The notes under the pieces were generated by a model, which saw nothing but the letters and a program-made list of their open reading frames with translations, did not search any database and had not been told where the DNA came from. A stretch of 40,755 nt of DNA from Pseudoxanthomonas suwonensis J47 (GTDB taxonomy: Bacteria; Pseudomonadota; Gammaproteobacteria; Xanthomonadales; Xanthomonadaceae): NCBI RefSeq assembly GCF_000513955.1, contig NZ_AZUZ01000006.1, positions 225,914-266,668 on the forward strand, written 5' to 3'. The position numbers and the translations under genes are program-made. Shown one piece after another: positions 30,253-39,369 of this stretch; position 1 is the stretch's first letter, and the number at the start of each line of letters is the position of its first letter.

Positions 30253-32415
30253 TCAGAAGCGCCAGTCGAGGGTGACGCTGTAGCTGGCCGGCGCGCCGTA
30301 GTAGCCGCTGTAGCGCAGGGTGTTGATGTACTTCTCGTTGAACGCGTTGTTGACGTTCAGGCGCAGGCTGGCGTTGTCGAGGAAGTCCCAGGCCATGAAC
30401 GCATTGACCACGGCGTAGCTGTCCTGGCGCACGCGCAGGCCGCTGCTTTCGACGTTGGAGACCTCGCTCTGCCAGCGCCCGCCGATGCCGTAGGACAGCG
30501 GCGCGTAGCCGGGTGCACGCGCACTCAGCACCAGGTTGGCCGAGCGCCGCGGCACCCACGGATAGGTGTCGTCGCCGTTGAGGCCGTCCAGCTTGAGCGC
30601 GGTATAGCCCAGCACCAGATCGACGTTGTCGCTCAGCCGGCCGACCGCTTCCAGCTCGATGCCGCGGGATTCCACGTCCACCGGCGCGTAGATGCTCTGG
30701 CCGTACTGGTTGTACTGGCCGGTCGGGGTGGCCAGGCCCTGCTGGTCGGCCTTGAACACCGCCACGGTGGTCAGCAGGCGCTGGTCCAGCCACTCGGCCT
30801 TGATGCCGGCCTCGTAGTTCACGCCCTTGCTGGGATCGAGGTAGCGGTCGTCGGCGTCGACCTGGTCCTGCGGCTGGTAGATGTCCGAATAGCTGAGGTA
30901 GCCCAGCACGTGGTCGCTGAAGTCGAAGGTCAGGCCGGCGTAGGGGCTGGTATGGCTGGTGGTCTGGTCGAACTCCAGCGCGTAGGACCAGCCATCGCGG
31001 CGGTAGCGCGCGTGGTTGGCACCGACGATGAGGTTGAGGCGGTCGCCCAGCGAGATGCGGGTGGCGCCGAATACGCGCGCCAGGCGCTGGTTGAGCAACG
31101 AGTACTGCGACCGTTCGCTCCAGGCCGGTTCCGGGATCGCGTCGGTCGGGTACGGGAACGGCGGCAGCGGGCCCCAGGCCGGCGAGGAGAAATCGGCGGT
31201 GCGCTCGTGGTTGATCGCTTCGCTGCGCGAAAGGGACACGCCGACCATCGCCTGCTGCTCGCGCCCGAACAGCTCGAACGTGCCATCCAGGCTGACCTGG
31301 CCCAGGTGCGCGGTCGATTCGTCGTCGCCGCCCCATGGATAGCCGATCAGGCCCAGGCCGGTGCCCGGCTCCAGCCCGGTGCCCTGCCCGTCATAGGCGT
31401 AGAACATGCGCTCGTCACCCGAGCCGCGGCGGTAGTTGTAGCTGGCCTTCAACTGCCAGTCCGCGCCCAGCTGGTGGGTGTACTCGACGAAGGCGGTCTG
31501 CTCGGTGGTGTTCCACCAGGTCCAGTCCTGGGTGGTGGTGGCATCGCGCGGCCATTCGTTCCGGATGCCGTCGCTGTCCATGAACACCAGCGCGCCCCAC
31601 ATGATCCCGTCCGACTTCGCCCGCTGGTACGAGTAGCCGATGGCCAGCGTGCCGTTCTCGCCGACCTGGCCGTCGACCACGGCGTAGGCGAAATCGCGGC
31701 TGTTGCTGTTGGCGCGCAACCAGGAGTCGCCCGATTCGTGCGCGGCGACGATGCGGCCGGCCCAGGTGCCGTCGTCGGTGAACGGCGTGGAGTAGTCCGC
31801 TTCGGCGCGCAGCGTGCTCCATGAGCCGTAGCTGAGGCCGAACATGCCCTGAGCCTCGTTGGTCGGGCGCTTGCGCACGTAGTTGATCGTGCCGGCGGCG
31901 TTGCCCACGCCTGTCAGCAGGCCGTTGGCACCACGGATCACCTCGACCTTCTCGTAACCGAAGGTGTCCATCGCGCCGGTCGCGATACCCCAGCTGTTGG
32001 GCATGCCGACGCCATCGATCTGGGTGTTGAGGATGTCGAAGCCGCGCGCGCTGTAGCTGGTGCGGTTGGTTTCCCATTCGTCCACGCGCACGCCGGTGGC
32101 CAGGCGCAGCGCATCGTTGACGCTGTTGGCGCCGAACTGGCGCATCAGCTCGCTGGACACCACGCTGATCGACTGCGGCGTGTCCTTGATCTCCAGGTCC
32201 AGGTTGGTCGCGCCGTTGCTGACGCGGCTGGCGCGCTGGGCGACGACCAGCACCGCGTCCAGGTCGGTCGCCTCCGGCGCCGCGGCGTCTTCAGCCAGCA
32301 CGGCGGGCGCCGGAAGGGCCAGGACCAGGCTGGCAAGCGCCGCGCGCACGGCGAGGGTGCTGCGGCGCAGGGCCAGGCGGCGCATCGGGGACTGCAGGGA
32401 ACGGCAGGAACTCAC
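30253..32415 (-). CDS. TonB-dependent siderophore receptor
   Basis: A 720-residue outer-membrane ferrisiderophore receptor. A signal peptide (MRRLALRRSTLAVRAALASL then VLALPAPAVLA) precedes a TonB-box-like DLDAVLVV, the plug domain (KDTPQSISVVSSELM, VDEWETNRTSYSARGFDI, VEVIRGANGLLTGVGNAAGT) and a 22-strand barrel ending in ...SVTLDWRF. There is no extra N-terminal STN domain, so no sigma-factor signalling is expected. The start given is the GTG at 32415, which has GGAG 5 nt upstream; the ATG at 32385, ten residues later, is the alternative and has a poor ribosome site. It heads an operon with DUF3649, PepSY and DUF3325 genes and follows a promoter overlapped by a Fur-like box. Confidence 0.95.
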   Translation of the reverse strand: MSSCRSLQSPMRRLALRRSTLAVRAALASLVLALPAPAVLAEDAAAPEATDLDAVLVVAQRASRVSNGATNLDLEIKDTPQSISVVSSELMRQFGANSVNDALRLATGVRVDEWETNRTSYSARGFDILNTQIDGVGMPNSWGIATGAMDTFGYEKVEVIRGANGLLTGVGNAAGTINYVRKRPTNEAQGMFGLSYGSWSTLRAEADYSTPFTDDGTWAGRIVAAHESGDSWLRANSNSRDFAYAVVDGQVGENGTLAIGYSYQRAKSDGIMWGALVFMDSDGIRNEWPRDATTTQDWTWWNTTEQTAFVEYTHQLGADWQLKASYNYRRGSGDERMFYAYDGQGTGLEPGTGLGLIGYPWGGDDESTAHLGQVSLDGTFELFGREQQAMVGVSLSRSEAINHERTADFSSPAWGPLPPFPYPTDAIPEPAWSERSQYSLLNQRLARVFGATRISLGDRLNLIVGANHARYRRDGWSYALEFDQTTSHTSPYAGLTFDFSDHVLGYLSYSDIYQPQDQVDADDRYLDPSKGVNYEAGIKAEWLDQRLLTTVAVFKADQQGLATPTGQYNQYGQSIYAPVDVESRGIELEAVGRLSDNVDLVLGYTALKLDGLNGDDTYPWVPRRSANLVLSARAPGYAPLSYGIGGRWQSEVSNVESSGLRVRQDSYAVVNAFMAWDFLDNASLRLNVNNAFNEKYINTLRYSGYYGAPASYSVTLDWRF

Positions 32416-32703
32416 GGAAACTCCAGGAAGGTGGGAGAGGTAGCCGGCCGCCCGGTCCCTGTCCACCTGCCACGCAACGCCCGCGACCGGCGCAGATGCG
32501 CGGTAGAGCGGGAACGGGAACGTGGCGATGACGGTGGACATGGTTGCCGGCAGCGGGAGAGCACGTCCGGCCATCAGCGTCGCGGGGCGATGCGGATGCC
32601 GGATCCTGTGCAGTACGGCTGCCTGGGCGGGTCGGGGGCGGGAGAGGAGACCCCCTTCCGGGCCTGGCACGGGGTCGTGCGCGGCCTTCCTGGGTGGAAC
32701 TGC
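32416..32703 (-). other. Long leader of the siderophore receptor
   Basis: If transcription starts about 7 nt after the -10 at 32710-32715, the mRNA has a leader of about 290 nt before the receptor start. No independent gene or recognised riboswitch is visible; an in-frame ATG (32541 region, MSTVIATFPFPLYRAS) would add a residue stretch ahead of the signal peptide and is unlikely to be used. Confidence 0.4.
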
Positions 32704-32709
32704 CCGCGC

Positions 32710-32738
32710 ATTAGATAAGAATTATTCGCATCTTTCAA
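32710..32738 (-). promoter_or_regulatory. Fur-box-overlapped promoter of the siderophore operon
   Basis: On the minus strand TTGAAA (-35, 32738-32733), a 17-nt spacer and TCTAAT (-10, 32715-32710). The spacer and box edges carry an A+T-rich palindrome (plus-strand GATAAGAATTATTCGCATC, 32714-32732) that matches the 19-bp Fur consensus at 12 positions around a central GAAT-T-ATTC. This predicts iron-responsive repression of the receptor operon by Fur. It is the most A+T-rich patch in this part of the window. Confidence 0.72.
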
Positions 32739-32771
32739 GCAGGCGGGACGCGCGCGTCGCTCCACAAACAG

Positions 32772-32794
32772 AAAGGGCGCCCGCAGGCGCCCTT
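32772..32794 (-). terminator. Intrinsic terminator of gpmA
   Basis: A 9-10-bp stem AAGGGCGCC/GGCGCCCTT with loop CGCA, followed on the minus strand by TTTCTGTTTGTGG, 23 nt after the gpmA stop codon. Confidence 0.75.
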
Positions 32795-32816
32795 CCGGTC
32801 CGGCTGGCAGGGCGCC

Positions 32817-33566
32817 TCAGCGGACCTTGCCCTGGTTGGCCACCGCCTCGGCGGCGCGCTTCGCCGCTTCCTGGTCGCCCAGGTAACGGTGGGAGATGAC
32901 CTTGAGCTCGTCGTCCAGCTCGAACAGCAGCGGGATGCCGGTGGGGATGTTGAGCTCGAGGATGTCCTCCTTGGAGACGTTGTTGAGGTACTTGTACAGC
33001 GCGCGCAGCGAATTGCCGTGGGCGGCAACCAGCACGGTCCTGCCGGACTTCAGCGACGGGGCGATCGCGTCGTGCCAGTACGGCAGCACGCGGTCCAAGG
33101 TGGTGGCCAGCGACTCGGTGGCCGGCAGCACGTTGCGGTCCAGCCCGGCGTAGCGCGGATCGTTGGCCGGGTGGCCCGGATCGCCCAGATCCATCGCCGG
33201 CGGCGGGATGTCGTAGGAACGGCGCCAGATCTTGACCTGCTCCTCGCCGTGCTTCGCCGCCGTCTCGGCCTTGTCCAGGCCCTGCAGGGCGCCGTAGTGG
33301 CGCTCGTTGAGGCGCCAGCTCTTGTGCACCGGGAGCCAGTCCTGGCCCAGCTCGCCCAGGGCGATGTTGAGGGTGCGGATCGCGCGCTTCAGGGTGGAGG
33401 TGTAGGCCACGTCGAACTGCAGGCCCTCCTCGCGCATCACCTTGCCGCCGGCGGCGGCTTCGGCACGGCCCTGCTCGGTGAGGTCGACGTCGACCCAGCC
33501 GGTGAAGCGGTTCTCGAGGTTCCACTGGCTCTGGCCGTGGCGCAGCAGGACGAGCTTGCGGGTCAC
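32817..33566 (-). CDS. gpmA: 2,3-bisphosphoglycerate-dependent phosphoglycerate mutase
   Basis: A 249-residue mutase interconverting 3- and 2-phosphoglycerate in glycolysis and gluconeogenesis. The phospho-histidine is His10 in [13 protein letters not shown], with second-site residues in [19 protein letters not shown], and the second histidine in [13 protein letters not shown]. Length is the same as E. coli GpmA (250). The start is the GTG at 33566 (MTRKLVLLR); no ATG is available nearby, and GGAG lies about 9 nt upstream. A TACAAT -10 is about 40 nt before it. Divergent from pirin. Confidence 0.97.
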   Translation of the reverse strand: MTRKLVLLRHGQSQWNLENRFTGWVDVDLTEQGRAEAAAGGKVMREEGLQFDVAYTSTLKRAIRTLNIALGELGQDWLPVHKSWRLNERHYGALQGLDKAETAAKHGEEQVKIWRRSYDIPPPAMDLGDPGHPANDPRYAGLDRNVLPATESLATTLDRVLPYWHDAIAPSLKSGRTVLVAAHGNSLRALYKYLNNVSKEDILELNIPTGIPLLFELDDELKVISHRYLGDQEAAKRAAEAVANQGKVR

Positions 33567-33606
33567 TGTGGGAGTCTCCGGTGCGGGAAGTGAGGGACGG
33601 AGCGCG

Positions 33607-33612
33607 ATTGTA
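33607..33612 (-). promoter_or_regulatory. -10 element of gpmA promoter
   Basis: Minus-strand TACAAT in GCTACAATCGCG, giving a leader of about 35 nt before the GTG start. No clear -35. Confidence 0.45.
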
Positions 33613-33780
33613 GCGGCTCGGCCCGCCCAGGGACCCGGGCGGAACGGTTGCGTCGCGAGACCTTGCCATGCCGGCCACGCGAAAACGTCCGCCGGTGCAA
33701 GGATGCGTGCCAGCGGCGGGACTTCCGGCGCGCGCGTTCCATGCCATCCTGCGCCGCATCGCCGCCACGGAAAGAGCTCC

Positions 33781-34644
33781 ATGACCACGATCATCGAACC
33801 ACGCGTGCACGACCTGGGCGACGGTTTCATGGTGCGGCGCGCGGTGCCGACCCTGCAGGCGCGCAGCGTCGGCCCGTTCGTGTTCGTCGACCACATGGGC
33901 CCGGTGGTGTTCGAAGGCGGCCGCGGCCTGGACGTGCGCCCGCATCCGCACATCGGCCTGGCCACGGTCACCTTCCTCTGGGCCGGCGCGATCAACCACC
34001 GCGACACCCTCGGCTCCGAACAGGTGATCCGCCCCGGCGACGTCAACTGGATGACCGCCGGCCGCGGCATCGCCCATTCCGAACGCACGCCGGCGGCCGA
34101 ACGCGCCACCGGCAGCGAAGCGCATGGCATGCAGACCTGGGTGGCGCTGCCGAAGGCCCACGAGGAAACCGAGCCGGCCTTCTACCACTTCCCCGCGTCC
34201 GCCCTGCCCCGGCAGCAGCGCGACGGCGCCCTGCTGCGGGTGATCGCCGGCCGCGCCTACGGCGAGGAATCGCCGGTGAAGGTATTCGCCGACACGCTCA
34301 ACGTCGCCATCGACCTGCAGCCGGACGCCGAGATCGTGCTCGACGACGGCCACGTCGAGCGTGCGCTCTACATCCTTGAGGGCGAGGCCCAGCTGGACGG
34401 CGTCGACATCCCCGCGCGCTACCTGGTCGTGCCCGACCGCGGCACCCGCCCGAAGCTGCGCGCCCGCACCCCGGTCAAGGCGATGCTGCTGGGCGGCGAG
34501 CCGCTCGACGGCCACCGCCACCTGTGGTGGAACTTCGTGTCCAGCTCGAAGGAACGCATCGAGCAGGCCAAGCAGGACTGGCTCGAGGGTCGCTTCGGCA
34601 GGATCGAGGGCGACGACGAGTTCATCCCCCTGCCGCAGCGCTGA
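33781..34644 (+). CDS. Pirin family protein
   Basis: A 287-residue bicupin pirin. The N-terminal metal-binding cupin has [15 protein letters not shown], then [17 protein letters not shown], with the usual His-His-His-Glu ligand set apparently present (His in HPH, His in AHSE, Glu in HSE). The C-terminal cupin ends in ...FIPLPQR, with [20 protein letters not shown], read as [14 protein letters not shown], being the pirin hallmark. Some pirins are quercetin dioxygenases and others are redox or transcription cofactors; which applies is unknown. It is divergent from gpmA and starts at the ATG at 33781 with GGAAAGAG just upstream. Confidence 0.93.
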   Translation: MTTIIEPRVHDLGDGFMVRRAVPTLQARSVGPFVFVDHMGPVVFEGGRGLDVRPHPHIGLATVTFLWAGAINHRDTLGSEQVIRPGDVNWMTAGRGIAHSERTPAAERATGSEAHGMQTWVALPKAHEETEPAFYHFPASALPRQQRDGALLRVIAGRAYGEESPVKVFADTLNVAIDLQPDAEIVLDDGHVERALYILEGEAQLDGVDIPARYLVVPDRGTRPKLRARTPVKAMLLGGEPLDGHRHLWWNFVSSSKERIEQAKQDWLEGRFGRIEGDDEFIPLPQR

Positions 34645-34693
34645 GCCCCGCCCGGTTTAACCGGAACGCAACGCCGCCGTCCCCGCGCGGGCG

Positions 34694-34699
34694 TACACT
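34694..34699 (+). promoter_or_regulatory. -10 element of aqpZ promoter
   Basis: TACACT 36 nt before the aqpZ ATG, with no clear -35. A small CCGGTTTAACCGG palindrome (34653-34665 region) sits between pirin and this promoter. Confidence 0.35.
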
Positions 34700-34734
34700 C
34701 GCCCCGCCCATCCCGGGCGTTGAAGGGGACGACC

Positions 34735-35457
34735 ATGGCTCTTTCGAAACGCTGTGTGGCCGAGTTCCTCGGCACCTTGTGGCTGGTCCTGGGCGGTTGC
34801 GGCAGTGCGGTGCTGGCGGCGAAGTTCGGCGGCGAAGGCAATCCCCTGGGGATCGGGTTCGTCGGCGTGGCGCTGGCCTTCGGCCTGACCGTGCTGACCG
34901 GCGCCTACGCCTTCGGCCATGTCTCCGGTGGCCATTTCAATCCGGCGGTCAGCCTCGGCCTGTGGGCCGGCGGCCGCTTCCCCGCGCGCGACCTGCTGCC
35001 CTACTTCGTCGCCCAGGTGCTGGGCGCGATCGTCGCCGGTTTCATCCTGCTGCAGATCGCCCGTGGTGGTGGCGGCTTCGCCATCGACCCGGACGCCGCC
35101 GGCGCCTTCGCCAGCAACGGCTACGGCGTGCGCTCGCCGGGCGGCTACACCATCGGCGCCGCGTTCCTGTGCGAAGTGGTGCTGACCGCGTTCTTCCTGC
35201 TGGTGATCATGGGCGCCACCCATGGCCGCGCTGCCGCCGGCTTCGCCCCGATCGCGATCGGCCTGGCCCTGACCCTGATCCACCTGGTCAGCATCCCGGT
35301 CACCAACACCTCGGTGAATCCGGCGCGCTCCACCGGCGTGGCGCTGTTCGCCGGCCCGGGCGCGATCGGGCAGCTGTGGCTGTTCTGGCTGGCGCCACTG
35401 GCCGGCGGTGCGCTCGGCGGCATCCTGTACGCCTGGCTGCGTCCTGCGGACGAATGA
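34735..35457 (+). CDS. aqpZ: Aquaporin Z
   Basis: A 240-residue water channel with six TM helices and two half-helices. The NPA motifs are [11 protein letters not shown] and [13 protein letters not shown], with the aromatic/arginine selectivity residues around [12 protein letters not shown] and [10 protein letters not shown], as in AqpZ rather than glycerol facilitators. Length is close to E. coli AqpZ (231), and an extra loop [20 protein letters not shown] is present. AAGGGGAC precedes the ATG at 34735 at good spacing, so an in-frame ATG 15 nt earlier is not favoured. A terminator follows at 35482-35506. Confidence 0.96.
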   Translation: MALSKRCVAEFLGTLWLVLGGCGSAVLAAKFGGEGNPLGIGFVGVALAFGLTVLTGAYAFGHVSGGHFNPAVSLGLWAGGRFPARDLLPYFVAQVLGAIVAGFILLQIARGGGGFAIDPDAAGAFASNGYGVRSPGGYTIGAAFLCEVVLTAFFLLVIMGATHGRAAAGFAPIAIGLALTLIHLVSIPVTNTSVNPARSTGVALFAGPGAIGQLWLFWLAPLAGGALGGILYAWLRPADE

Positions 35458-35481
35458 ATACGCGCGCCCGAGGGGGCATGC

Positions 35482-35506
35482 AGGGGCCGGGCAAGTCCCG
35501 GCCCCT
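35482..35506 (+). terminator. Intrinsic terminator of aqpZ
   Basis: A perfect 10-bp stem AGGGGCCGGG/CCCGGCCCCT with loop CAAGT, followed by ATTCACTTTTGT, 25 nt after the aqpZ stop codon. Confidence 0.8.
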
Positions 35507-35612
35507 ATTCACTTTTGTCCCTCGGCGGGACACTGCGCCGTTGCTGATTCGCTCACCCGATTCCGGGTAGGATTGTGCGATGCAACACTCCAACCGGAAG
35601 CGTGGCCAATCC

Positions 35613-36857
35613 ATGCTGTACCAGCTCCACGAACTCAACCGCGCGATGATGGCCCCCTGGGTGCACCTGGCCGAGGCCAACTCGCGCATCTTCTCCGACC
35701 GCTCCAGCTGGGTCGCGGCCCTGCCCGGCGCCGAGCGGATCGCCGCCGGCAACGAGCTGGTGCACCGGCTGGGCAAGGACTACGAGAAGCCGCCCTGGAA
35801 CATCCACGAGGTGGAGATCGAGGGCCACAAGGTCCCGGTCCTGGAACAGGAAGTCGTGCGCAAGCCGTTCTGCCGGCTGGTGCGCTTCAAGCGCTACAGC
35901 GACGACGCGGCGACCATCGCAGCGCTCAAGGACGATCCGGTCGTGCTGGTGGTGGCGCCGCTGTCCGGCCACCACGCCACCCTGCTGCGCGACACCGTGC
36001 GCACCCTGCTGCGCGACCACAAGGTCTACGTCACCGACTGGATCGACGCGCGCATGGTTCCGGTGGAGGAAGGCGCGTTCGGCCTGGACGACTACATCGC
36101 CTACATCGAAGGCTTCATCCGCCACATCGGCGCGGCCGACCTCAACGTCATCAGCGTGTGCCAGCCGACCGTGCCGGTGATGGCGGCGGTGTCGCTGATG
36201 GCCGCGCGCGGCGAACCGGTGCCGCGTTCGCTGGTGATGATGGGCGGGCCGATCGACGCCCGCCGCAGCCCCACCGCGGTCAACAACCTGGCCACGCGCA
36301 ACCCGCTGTCGTGGTTCGAGAACAACGTCATCCACACCGTGCCGCAGCCCTACCCGGGCCAGGGTCGCGACGTCTACCCGGGCTTCCTGCAGCACGCCGG
36401 TTTCATCTCGATGAACCCCAGCCGCCACTTCATGTCGCACTGGGATTTCTACTCGGACCTGGTCAAGGGCGACCTGCAGGACGCCGAGGCGCACCGCAAG
36501 TTCTACGACGAGTACAACGCGGTGCTGGACATGCCGGCCGAGTACTACCTGGACACCATCCGCACCGTGTTCCAGGAGTTCCTGCTGCCGCGCGGCGAAT
36601 GGGTGGTCAACGGCGAACCCGTCAACCCGGCGGCGATCAAGGGCACCGCGCTGATGACCATCGAGGGCGAGCTGGACGACATCTCCGGCCTCGGCCAGAC
36701 CGAGGCCGCGCACGACCTGTGCACCGGCATCCCGAAGGCGAAGCAGCGCCACCTCACCGTCGAGGGCGCCGGCCATTACGGCATCTTCAGCGGCCGCCGC
36801 TGGCGCGAGACCGTATACCCGCAGGTGCGCGAGTTCATCGCCACGTACGCGGGCTGA
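35613..36857 (+). CDS. phaZ: Intracellular polyhydroxyalkanoate depolymerase
   Basis: A 414-residue intracellular PHB depolymerase of the PhaZa type. Its catalytic residues sit at Cys183 (NVISVCQPTVPVMAA), Asp355 (EGELDDISGLGQ) and His388 (GAGHYGIFSGRRW), the very positions reported for Ralstonia PhaZa1. This match also supports the start at 35613 (MLYQLHELNRAMM). An upstream in-frame ATG at 35580 has a better-spaced AGGA and would add 11 residues. The enzyme hydrolyses stored polyhydroxybutyrate inside the cell. No phaC or phaA/B gene is in this window. A terminator follows. Confidence 0.95.
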   Translation: MLYQLHELNRAMMAPWVHLAEANSRIFSDRSSWVAALPGAERIAAGNELVHRLGKDYEKPPWNIHEVEIEGHKVPVLEQEVVRKPFCRLVRFKRYSDDAATIAALKDDPVVLVVAPLSGHHATLLRDTVRTLLRDHKVYVTDWIDARMVPVEEGAFGLDDYIAYIEGFIRHIGAADLNVISVCQPTVPVMAAVSLMAARGEPVPRSLVMMGGPIDARRSPTAVNNLATRNPLSWFENNVIHTVPQPYPGQGRDVYPGFLQHAGFISMNPSRHFMSHWDFYSDLVKGDLQDAEAHRKFYDEYNAVLDMPAEYYLDTIRTVFQEFLLPRGEWVVNGEPVNPAAIKGTALMTIEGELDDISGLGQTEAAHDLCTGIPKAKQRHLTVEGAGHYGIFSGRRWRETVYPQVREFIATYAG

Positions 36858-36882
36858 CGGGTCGACGCCTCCTGCAAAAAGA

Positions 36883-36907
36883 AAAGCCCCGCTTCGCGCG
36901 GGGCTTT
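36883..36907. terminator. Bidirectional intrinsic terminator
   Basis: A 10-bp stem AAAGCCCCGC/GCGGGGCTTT with a TTCGC loop between the convergent phaZ and sensor-domain genes. The minus strand is followed by TTTTCTTTTTG, a strong T-tract; the plus-strand side is weaker. Confidence 0.82.
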
Positions 36908-36946
36908 CCGTTCCTGCAGCCTTGTGCGGCGGCGTGGTGGCGTTGC

Positions 36947-37885
36947 TCAGACCACCGGGTCGCGGACCAGCAGGTTCTTGGCCAGCCAGCCGTGGAAATG
37001 GCCGACCAGGCGCGCCAGGTGCAGGGTGGCGAACAGCAGCAGGAACCCCACCAGGAACGCCACGATTGCGATCCTCCAGTCGTCGGCCAGCGAGAAGCTG
37101 ATGCCGTCCAGGTAGATGCCCGCGCCGGCGTGGCCCAGCAGCGCCGCGAACGGGGCGGCCATCAGCCCGACGGACGTGGCCAGCAGGGTCACGACCGCGG
37201 AGAAGTAGGCGACGCCCAGCGGCAGCATCAGCAGCATGTAGCCCATCGCCGTCCACGTGCGCCAGTCGGTGAACAGCTCGCCCAAGCGCTTCAGCCAGGG
37301 CTTGTCGCGCTGCGTGTACAGCGGCCGCCGCGGCATGCGCACGCCCAGCAGGGTCTCGACGATGCGCCCTTCCACCAGCGACAGCAGCCGCACCGACATC
37401 AGGAACAGCAGCAGCAGCGGCACGCCGATGATCAGGATGAGCAGGCCGGCCGACAGGCTGGCGCCGGTGGTCACCCAGGTGAAGTAGAAGACGCCGGTGG
37501 CCAGCGACAGCAGCATGTAGAACAGCGCGCCGTAGGTGTACGGATCGGCGACCACGCCGAAGAAGCGGCCGGGCAGCGAGCGCCGTTTCGGCGGCCGCGG
37601 CTGGCGCAGCGCGCGGTTCACCGTCACCTCGGTCTCGCGGTAGATCTCGGCCACTTCCTCCGGCGCGCCGTAGCTGCCGGCGACCGCGGCGATCACCTCG
37701 GCCTCGCTCTTCCCGCTCTGCTCGGCCAGTTCCGAACGCAGGTACTCCTCGGCGTCGTAGAGCGCGTCCTGGACCATGGCCGAGTCGGCGCCCTTCAGCG
37801 CCTCGCGCAGCTGCGCCAGGTATTCGGGGATGGTGGTGGGCAGGGGCCGCGGGTCGGACGGCGGCGGGGATGCGGTGGCGTTCAT
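36947..37885 (-). CDS. HAAS/DUF1700 plus putative sensor-domain membrane protein
   Basis: A 312-residue protein. Residues 15-75 (IPEYLAQLREALKGADSAMV, LYDAEEYLRSELAEQ, IAAVAGSYGAPEEVAEIY) form the small helical HAAS/DUF1700 domain. After a basic stretch come about six hydrophobic segments (YGALFYMLLSLATGVFYFTW, ASLSAGLLILIIGVPLLLLF, WTAMGYMLLMLPLGVAYFSA and others) of the putative-sensor type. The ATG at 37885 overlaps the padR stop by the ATGA sequence, so translation is coupled. PadR/HAAS-sensor pairs are common and thought to sense membrane or envelope state; the signal is unknown. Confidence 0.85.
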   Translation of the reverse strand: MNATASPPPSDPRPLPTTIPEYLAQLREALKGADSAMVQDALYDAEEYLRSELAEQSGKSEAEVIAAVAGSYGAPEEVAEIYRETEVTVNRALRQPRPPKRRSLPGRFFGVVADPYTYGALFYMLLSLATGVFYFTWVTTGASLSAGLLILIIGVPLLLLFLMSVRLLSLVEGRIVETLLGVRMPRRPLYTQRDKPWLKRLGELFTDWRTWTAMGYMLLMLPLGVAYFSAVVTLLATSVGLMAAPFAALLGHAGAGIYLDGISFSLADDWRIAIVAFLVGFLLLFATLHLARLVGHFHGWLAKNLLVRDPVV

Positions 37886-38247
37886 GCGGATACTCCCTCC
37901 AGCACGGAATCGACGGAATCTCGGGTGGCGCGCCAGGCGGCGGCCCATTGCGCGAGGGCCTCGCGGCCCTCGCCGGTGATGCGGTAGTAGCGGCGCGGCG
38001 GACCGGCCACCGAGGGCTCGACGTGGCTTTCCAGCAGCCCCGCGCCCTCGAGGTTGCGCAGCACCGGGTACAGCGCGCTCTGCTTGCCGCTGAGCACGCC
38101 CTCGCCGACCTGCTCCAGGCGCTTGGCGATCAGGTAGCCGTACAGCGGCTCGCGCGCCTGCGCCAGCACCGCCAGCAGCGCCAGCGACACGGTGCCGGCG
38201 CTGAGCTCCTTCTGGAACTTCTTCAGTTGCGCTTCGATCTCGCCCAT
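37882..38247 (-). CDS. PadR-family transcriptional regulator
   Basis: A 121-residue PadR regulator: an N-terminal helix (IEAQLKKFQKELSAGTVSLA) and a winged HTH with EPLYGYLIAKRLEQVGEG, GKQSALYPVLRNLEGAGLLE and PPRRYYRITGEGREAL. It has only a short C-terminal helix, as in the small PadR-s2 subgroup that often represses its own operon. The downstream sensor gene overlaps by 4 nt. The divergent PPIase gene starts 177 nt away; A+T-rich sites between them could hold the operator. Confidence 0.92.
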   Translation of the reverse strand: MGEIEAQLKKFQKELSAGTVSLALLAVLAQAREPLYGYLIAKRLEQVGEGVLSGKQSALYPVLRNLEGAGLLESHVEPSVAGPPRRYYRITGEGREALAQWAAAWRATRDSVDSVLEGVSA

Positions 38248-38285
38248 CGCGGCGGCTCCCCTGGCGTCGGGTTCGCTAGGCTGGA

Positions 38286-38322
38286 GTCCAATCTATTATC
38301 AACTTCGGTATAGCGTATGTGC
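38286..38322. promoter_or_regulatory. A+T-rich patch, candidate PadR operator/promoter
   Basis: An A+T-rich stretch in GC-rich DNA between the divergent padR and cyclophilin genes. It contains TATAGC on the plus strand (38309-38314) and, on the minus strand, GATAAT and a spaced ATAC-GCT-ATAC direct repeat. Which elements serve which gene cannot be settled by eye. Confidence 0.35.
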
Positions 38323-38424
38323 CGGTAGTCATGCGACCCAGCCCCCGGCAGCCGCATCCGCCGGCGCTTGGCGGCTGAGCACACCGCGGCGAGAATCGGC
38401 CGACCTTCGCCGCCTGCCCATGCC

Positions 38425-39363
38425 ATGACCCTGCGCCTCGCCCTGCCCGCCTGCCTGCTCGCGCTGTGCGCGGCGTGCGTCCGCTCCCCGGACCCGGCGC
38501 CTGCCGCCACCGCGGCTGCAAACCCGCCCTACCGCAGCATGCAGGAAATCCTCGATGCCTCCCCCCCGGCGGACTGGCGCACGCCCGACCCCGCCAGCAC
38601 CCTCTATCTGGAGCTGGAGGCGGGCCGGGTGGTGATCGAGCTGGCGCCGGGTTTCGCCCCGGCGCACGTGGCCAACATCCGCACCCTGGCCCGCGAGGGT
38701 TTCTGGAACGGGACCAGCATCTATCGAGTGCAGGACAACTTCGTGGTCCAGTTCGGCGACGCCGAGGCCGACGATCCGGCCAAGGCCCGGGACCTGGGCT
38801 CGGCCGAGCGCAAGCTGCCGGCCGAGTTCGAGCGCGACGCCGCCGGCCTGGCCTTCGAGGTGCTGGCGGACGCGGACGGCTGGGCGCCGCAGGTCGGCTT
38901 CGCCGACGGCTTCGCCGCCGGGCGCGACCCGGCTTCGGGCAGGGCCTGGATGGCGCACTGCTACGGCGTGGTCGGCGCCGGCCGCAACCTGGAGGCCGAC
39001 AGCAGCCTCGGCGCCGAGCTGTACGTGGTGATCGGCCAGTCGCCGCGCCAGCTGGACCGCAACATCACCCAGGTCGGCCGCGTGATCCAGGGCATCGAGC
39101 TGCTCAGCGCCCTGCCGCGCGGTCCCGAACCGATGGGCTTCTACCCGGACCCGGCGCAGCGCACCCCGATCCGCGCGATCCGCCTGGCCAGCGAAGTGCC
39201 CGAGGCCGAGCGCACCCGCCTGCAACTGCTGCGCACCGACACGCAGAGTTTCCGCGACGTGGTCGAGGCCCGCCGCAACCGCCGCGACGATTTCTACAAG
39301 CGCCCGGCCGGCCACATCGACCTGTGCAACGTGCCGCTGCCGGTGCGCGTGGCGAAGGACTGA
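38425..39363 (+). CDS. Cyclophilin-type peptidyl-prolyl isomerase, lipoprotein
   Basis: A 312-residue envelope protein: a lipoprotein signal ([15 protein letters not shown], lipobox LCAAC), then a cyclophilin domain. [21 protein letters not shown] matches strand 1 (shown as [18 protein letters not shown]), with [20 protein letters not shown] as the substrate-binding region. The catalytic Arg of cyclophilins (FHRxxxGFxxQ) corresponds to Tyr-Arg in [13 protein letters not shown] later segment, [21 protein letters not shown], fits the F-V-I-G region. Two insertions and a C-terminal extension (about 250-312) make it longer than E. coli PpiA/PpiB, so activity should be assumed with caution. It converges on the EamA remnant, 6 nt apart. 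Confidence 0.85.
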   Translation: MTLRLALPACLLALCAACVRSPDPAPAATAAANPPYRSMQEILDASPPADWRTPDPASTLYLELEAGRVVIELAPGFAPAHVANIRTLAREGFWNGTSIYRVQDNFVVQFGDAEADDPAKARDLGSAERKLPAEFERDAAGLAFEVLADADGWAPQVGFADGFAAGRDPASGRAWMAHCYGVVGAGRNLEADSSLGAELYVVIGQSPRQLDRNITQVGRVIQGIELLSALPRGPEPMGFYPDPAQRTPIRAIRLASEVPEAERTRLQLLRTDTQSFRDVVEARRNRRDDFYKRPAGHIDLCNVPLPVRVAKD

Positions 39364-39369
39364 CCCGGC

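Noticed and set aside
32416-32703. Cobalamin or TPP riboswitch before the siderophore receptor
   Set aside because: No B12-box or thi-box core was recognisable by eye; the AT-rich Fur-like site explains regulation better.
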